Assembly: GCA_033791545.1 (NCBI GenBank)
Contig: JASJGL010000142.1
Coordinates: forward strand, 1 to 23,238
Direction of reading: 5' to 3'
Length of the DNA stretch: 23,238 nt
Source: Antarcticimicrobium sp033791545
GTDB taxonomy: Bacteria > Pseudomonadota > Alphaproteobacteria > Rhodobacterales > Rhodobacteraceae
Shown: piece by piece, positions 21,912-23,238 of the stretch
Layout of the letters: each line of letters opens with the position of its first letter
Position numbering within the stretch: the stretch's first letter is position 1
Program-made: the position numbers and the translations under genes
Notes under the pieces: model-generated
The model's input: the letters and a program-made list of their open reading frames with translations, nothing else
The model's database searches: none
Told to the model about the DNA's origin: nothing

Positions 21912-23238
21912 CGCCGTGACGGTCCCCGTTTTGCGCGTTTCTTCGCTGCTCCCTTGCCGCGCCCACGCAGCTGCGATTTCTCGATCAGCCCTTCGTATTG
22001 GTGCGCCAGAAGATGGCTTTGCGCCTGCTGGATCGTGTCCATCGTCACCGACACGATGATCAGAACCGAGGTACCGCCGAAGTAGAACGGAATCGCGAAC
22101 TGCCCGCGCAGGATTTCCGGCAACAGACAGACTGCTGTCAGATAGGCCGAGCCCAGCACCAGCACGCGGTTGACGACATATTCCAGATACTCGGCCGTCT
22201 TCTTGCCCGGACGGATACCGGGAACAAAACCGTTCTGGTTCTTCAGGTTGTCGGCCACGTCATCGGGTTTGAACGACACGTTGAAGGTATAGAAATAGGC
22301 AAAGAACACGATCATCGAAGCAAAGAACAACAGGTACAACGGCTGCCCGGGACCGAAATTGGCCAGCAACCACGACATCACCGGTCCGCTCGCCGCGTTC
22401 GCCGAGAAGGTCGAGATCGTGACCGGCAACAGCAGCAACGAAGAGGCAAAGATCGCCGGGATCACGCCCGCCGGGTTGACCTTGACCGGCAGGTGCGACG
22501 AGCCGCCGTCATAGACCTTCATCCCCACCTGACGGCGCGGATACTGGATATGGATCTTGCGCAGGGCGCGTTCCATGAACACCACAAAGGTGATCACCGC
22601 GATCACCATCACCATCACGAGGATAATGACCGCCGGGCTCAGCGCGCCGGACCGACCACTGGCAAAGAACTGCGCGATCGCGGCAGGCACCTCGGCGATG
22701 ATGCCGACGAAGATGATCAGCGAAATGCCGTTGCCCAGCCCGCGCGAGGTGATCTGTTCCCCCAGCCACATCAGGAACATGGTGCCGCCAACCAGCGTGA
22801 CCATGGTCGAGAACCGGAAATAAAGACCCGCGTCCGTGGCCAGATCGCCGGATTCCAACGAGACCGCCAGCCCATAGGCCTGCACCGTGGCCAGCGCCAC
22901 CGTCCCGAACCGGGTGTATTGGTTGATCTTCTTGCGACCCTGCTCGCCCTCTTTCTTGAGCTGCTCCAGCGACGGAACCATCGAGGTCAGAAGCTGCACG
23001 ATGATCGAGGCCGAGATATAGGGCATGATGCCGAGGGCCAAAATGCCCATCCGGCTCAACGCACCACCAGTGAACATCGACAAAATTCCGCCAATGCCGG
23101 CTGCCGCGCCTTCCATGAAGTTACGCAGTTCTGCACCATCAATACCTGGAACAGGGATATAGGTCCCCAAACGGTAGACGATCAAAAGACCGATAGTATA
23201 AACAATACGTTGGCGAAGCTCAGTGGCCTTACCAAAAG
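21908..23238 (-). CDS. secY: SecY protein translocase channel subunit, 5'-truncated
   Basis: SecY forms the protein-conducting channel of the inner membrane. About 442 residues are visible. The frame runs off the right edge; before the TTG at 23185 it continues FGKATELRQRIVYTIGLL, the usual SecY N-terminal segment, so that TTG is an internal leucine. Markers are VYRLGTYIPVPGID, the plug region GGALSRMGILALGIMPYISA, MERALRKIHIQYPRRQVG, NPAGVIPAIFASSLLLLP and GIRPGKKTAEYLE. The hydrophobic segments fit ten membrane helices, and the C-terminus is basic (KKRAKRGPSRR). Only a few N-terminal residues are missing. The stop overlaps the adk start. Confidence 0.97.
   Translation of the reverse strand, partial: FGKATELRQRIVYTIGLLIVYRLGTYIPVPGIDGAELRNFMEGAAAGIGGILSMFTGGALSRMGILALGIMPYISASIIVQLLTSMVPSLEQLKKEGEQGRKKINQYTRFGTVALATVQAYGLAVSLESGDLATDAGLYFRFSTMVTLVGGTMFLMWLGEQITSRGLGNGISLIIFVGIIAEVPAAIAQFFASGRSGALSPAVIILVMVMVIAVITFVVFMERALRKIHIQYPRRQVGMKVYDGGSSHLPVKVNPAGVIPAIFASSLLLLPVTISTFSANAASGPVMSWLLANFGPGQPLYLLFFASMIVFFAYFYTFNVSFKPDDVADNLKNQNGFVPGIRPGKKTAEYLEYVVNRVLVLGSAYLTAVCLLPEILRGQFAIPFYFGGTSVLIIVSVTMDTIQQAQSHLLAHQYEGLIEKSQLRGRGKGAAKKRAKRGPSRR

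Noticed and set aside
23183..23185. TTG as the start codon of secY.
   Set aside because: The frame continues upstream with the normal SecY N-terminal sequence, so the codon is an internal leucine.
1..23238. Mobile elements, CRISPR arrays, tRNA or rRNA genes, toxin-antitoxin or defence islands.
   Set aside because: No regularly spaced repeats, transposase or integrase motifs, cloverleaf-forming stretches or defence domains were found; almost all DNA is taken by core genes.

Overview
The window looks like a stretch of chromosome from a high-GC alphaproteobacterium, most likely a marine Rhodobacteraceae (roseobacter-type) genome. Support comes from the gene set and its order: an ATP12-type F1-ATPase assembly chaperone, a BztABCD/AapJQMP amino-acid ABC transporter, a zinc-ligand adenylate kinase inside the ribosomal-protein block, and a yidC-MOSC-engB-argB series. 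No transposase, integrase, phage gene, CRISPR array, tRNA or rRNA is visible, and codon and base use look uniform. It reads as core chromosome. I found no convincing undescribed system; the points worth a second look are small leader ORFs, terminator and attenuator hairpins, and one unassigned iron-sulfur protein.

Positions 1 to about 8015 are read left to right. A 5'-truncated ttcA (tRNA 2-thiocytidine synthesis) is followed by a membrane protein with a degenerate GGDEF domain and an intact EAL domain. Next come yidC (membrane insertase), a MOSC-domain protein and engB (ribosome-assembly GTPase), joined by 4-base start/stop overlaps. Then follow argB (arginine synthesis), an unassigned protein with two cysteine clusters, and a SixA-type histidine phosphatase. 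A perfect hairpin at 7990-8014 sits where the two gene directions converge.

Positions 8052 to the end are read right to left. In transcription order, starting from the right edge, they are: secY (truncated by the window edge), adk, rpsM, rpsK, rpoA and rplQ, ending at a strong terminator (18540-18570); a two-PDZ Deg-family periplasmic protease and rarA (replication-fork AAA+ ATPase); crcB (fluoride channel), rluC-type pseudouridine synthase, a Gph-like HAD phosphatase and the ATP12 chaperone, all with 4-base overlaps; and finally the amino-acid ABC transporter aapJ, aapQ, aapM, aapP. A strong terminator-like hairpin lies between aapJ and the two permease genes, which would give more binding protein than permease.

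The intergenic regions over about 100 bases (2480-2622, 11434-11568, 12586-12794, 15609-15717, 18427-18597, 19018-19167, 20185-20298, 21073-21266) are each described as regulatory, repeat or terminator features, or in the notes. None holds a convincing full-size extra gene.
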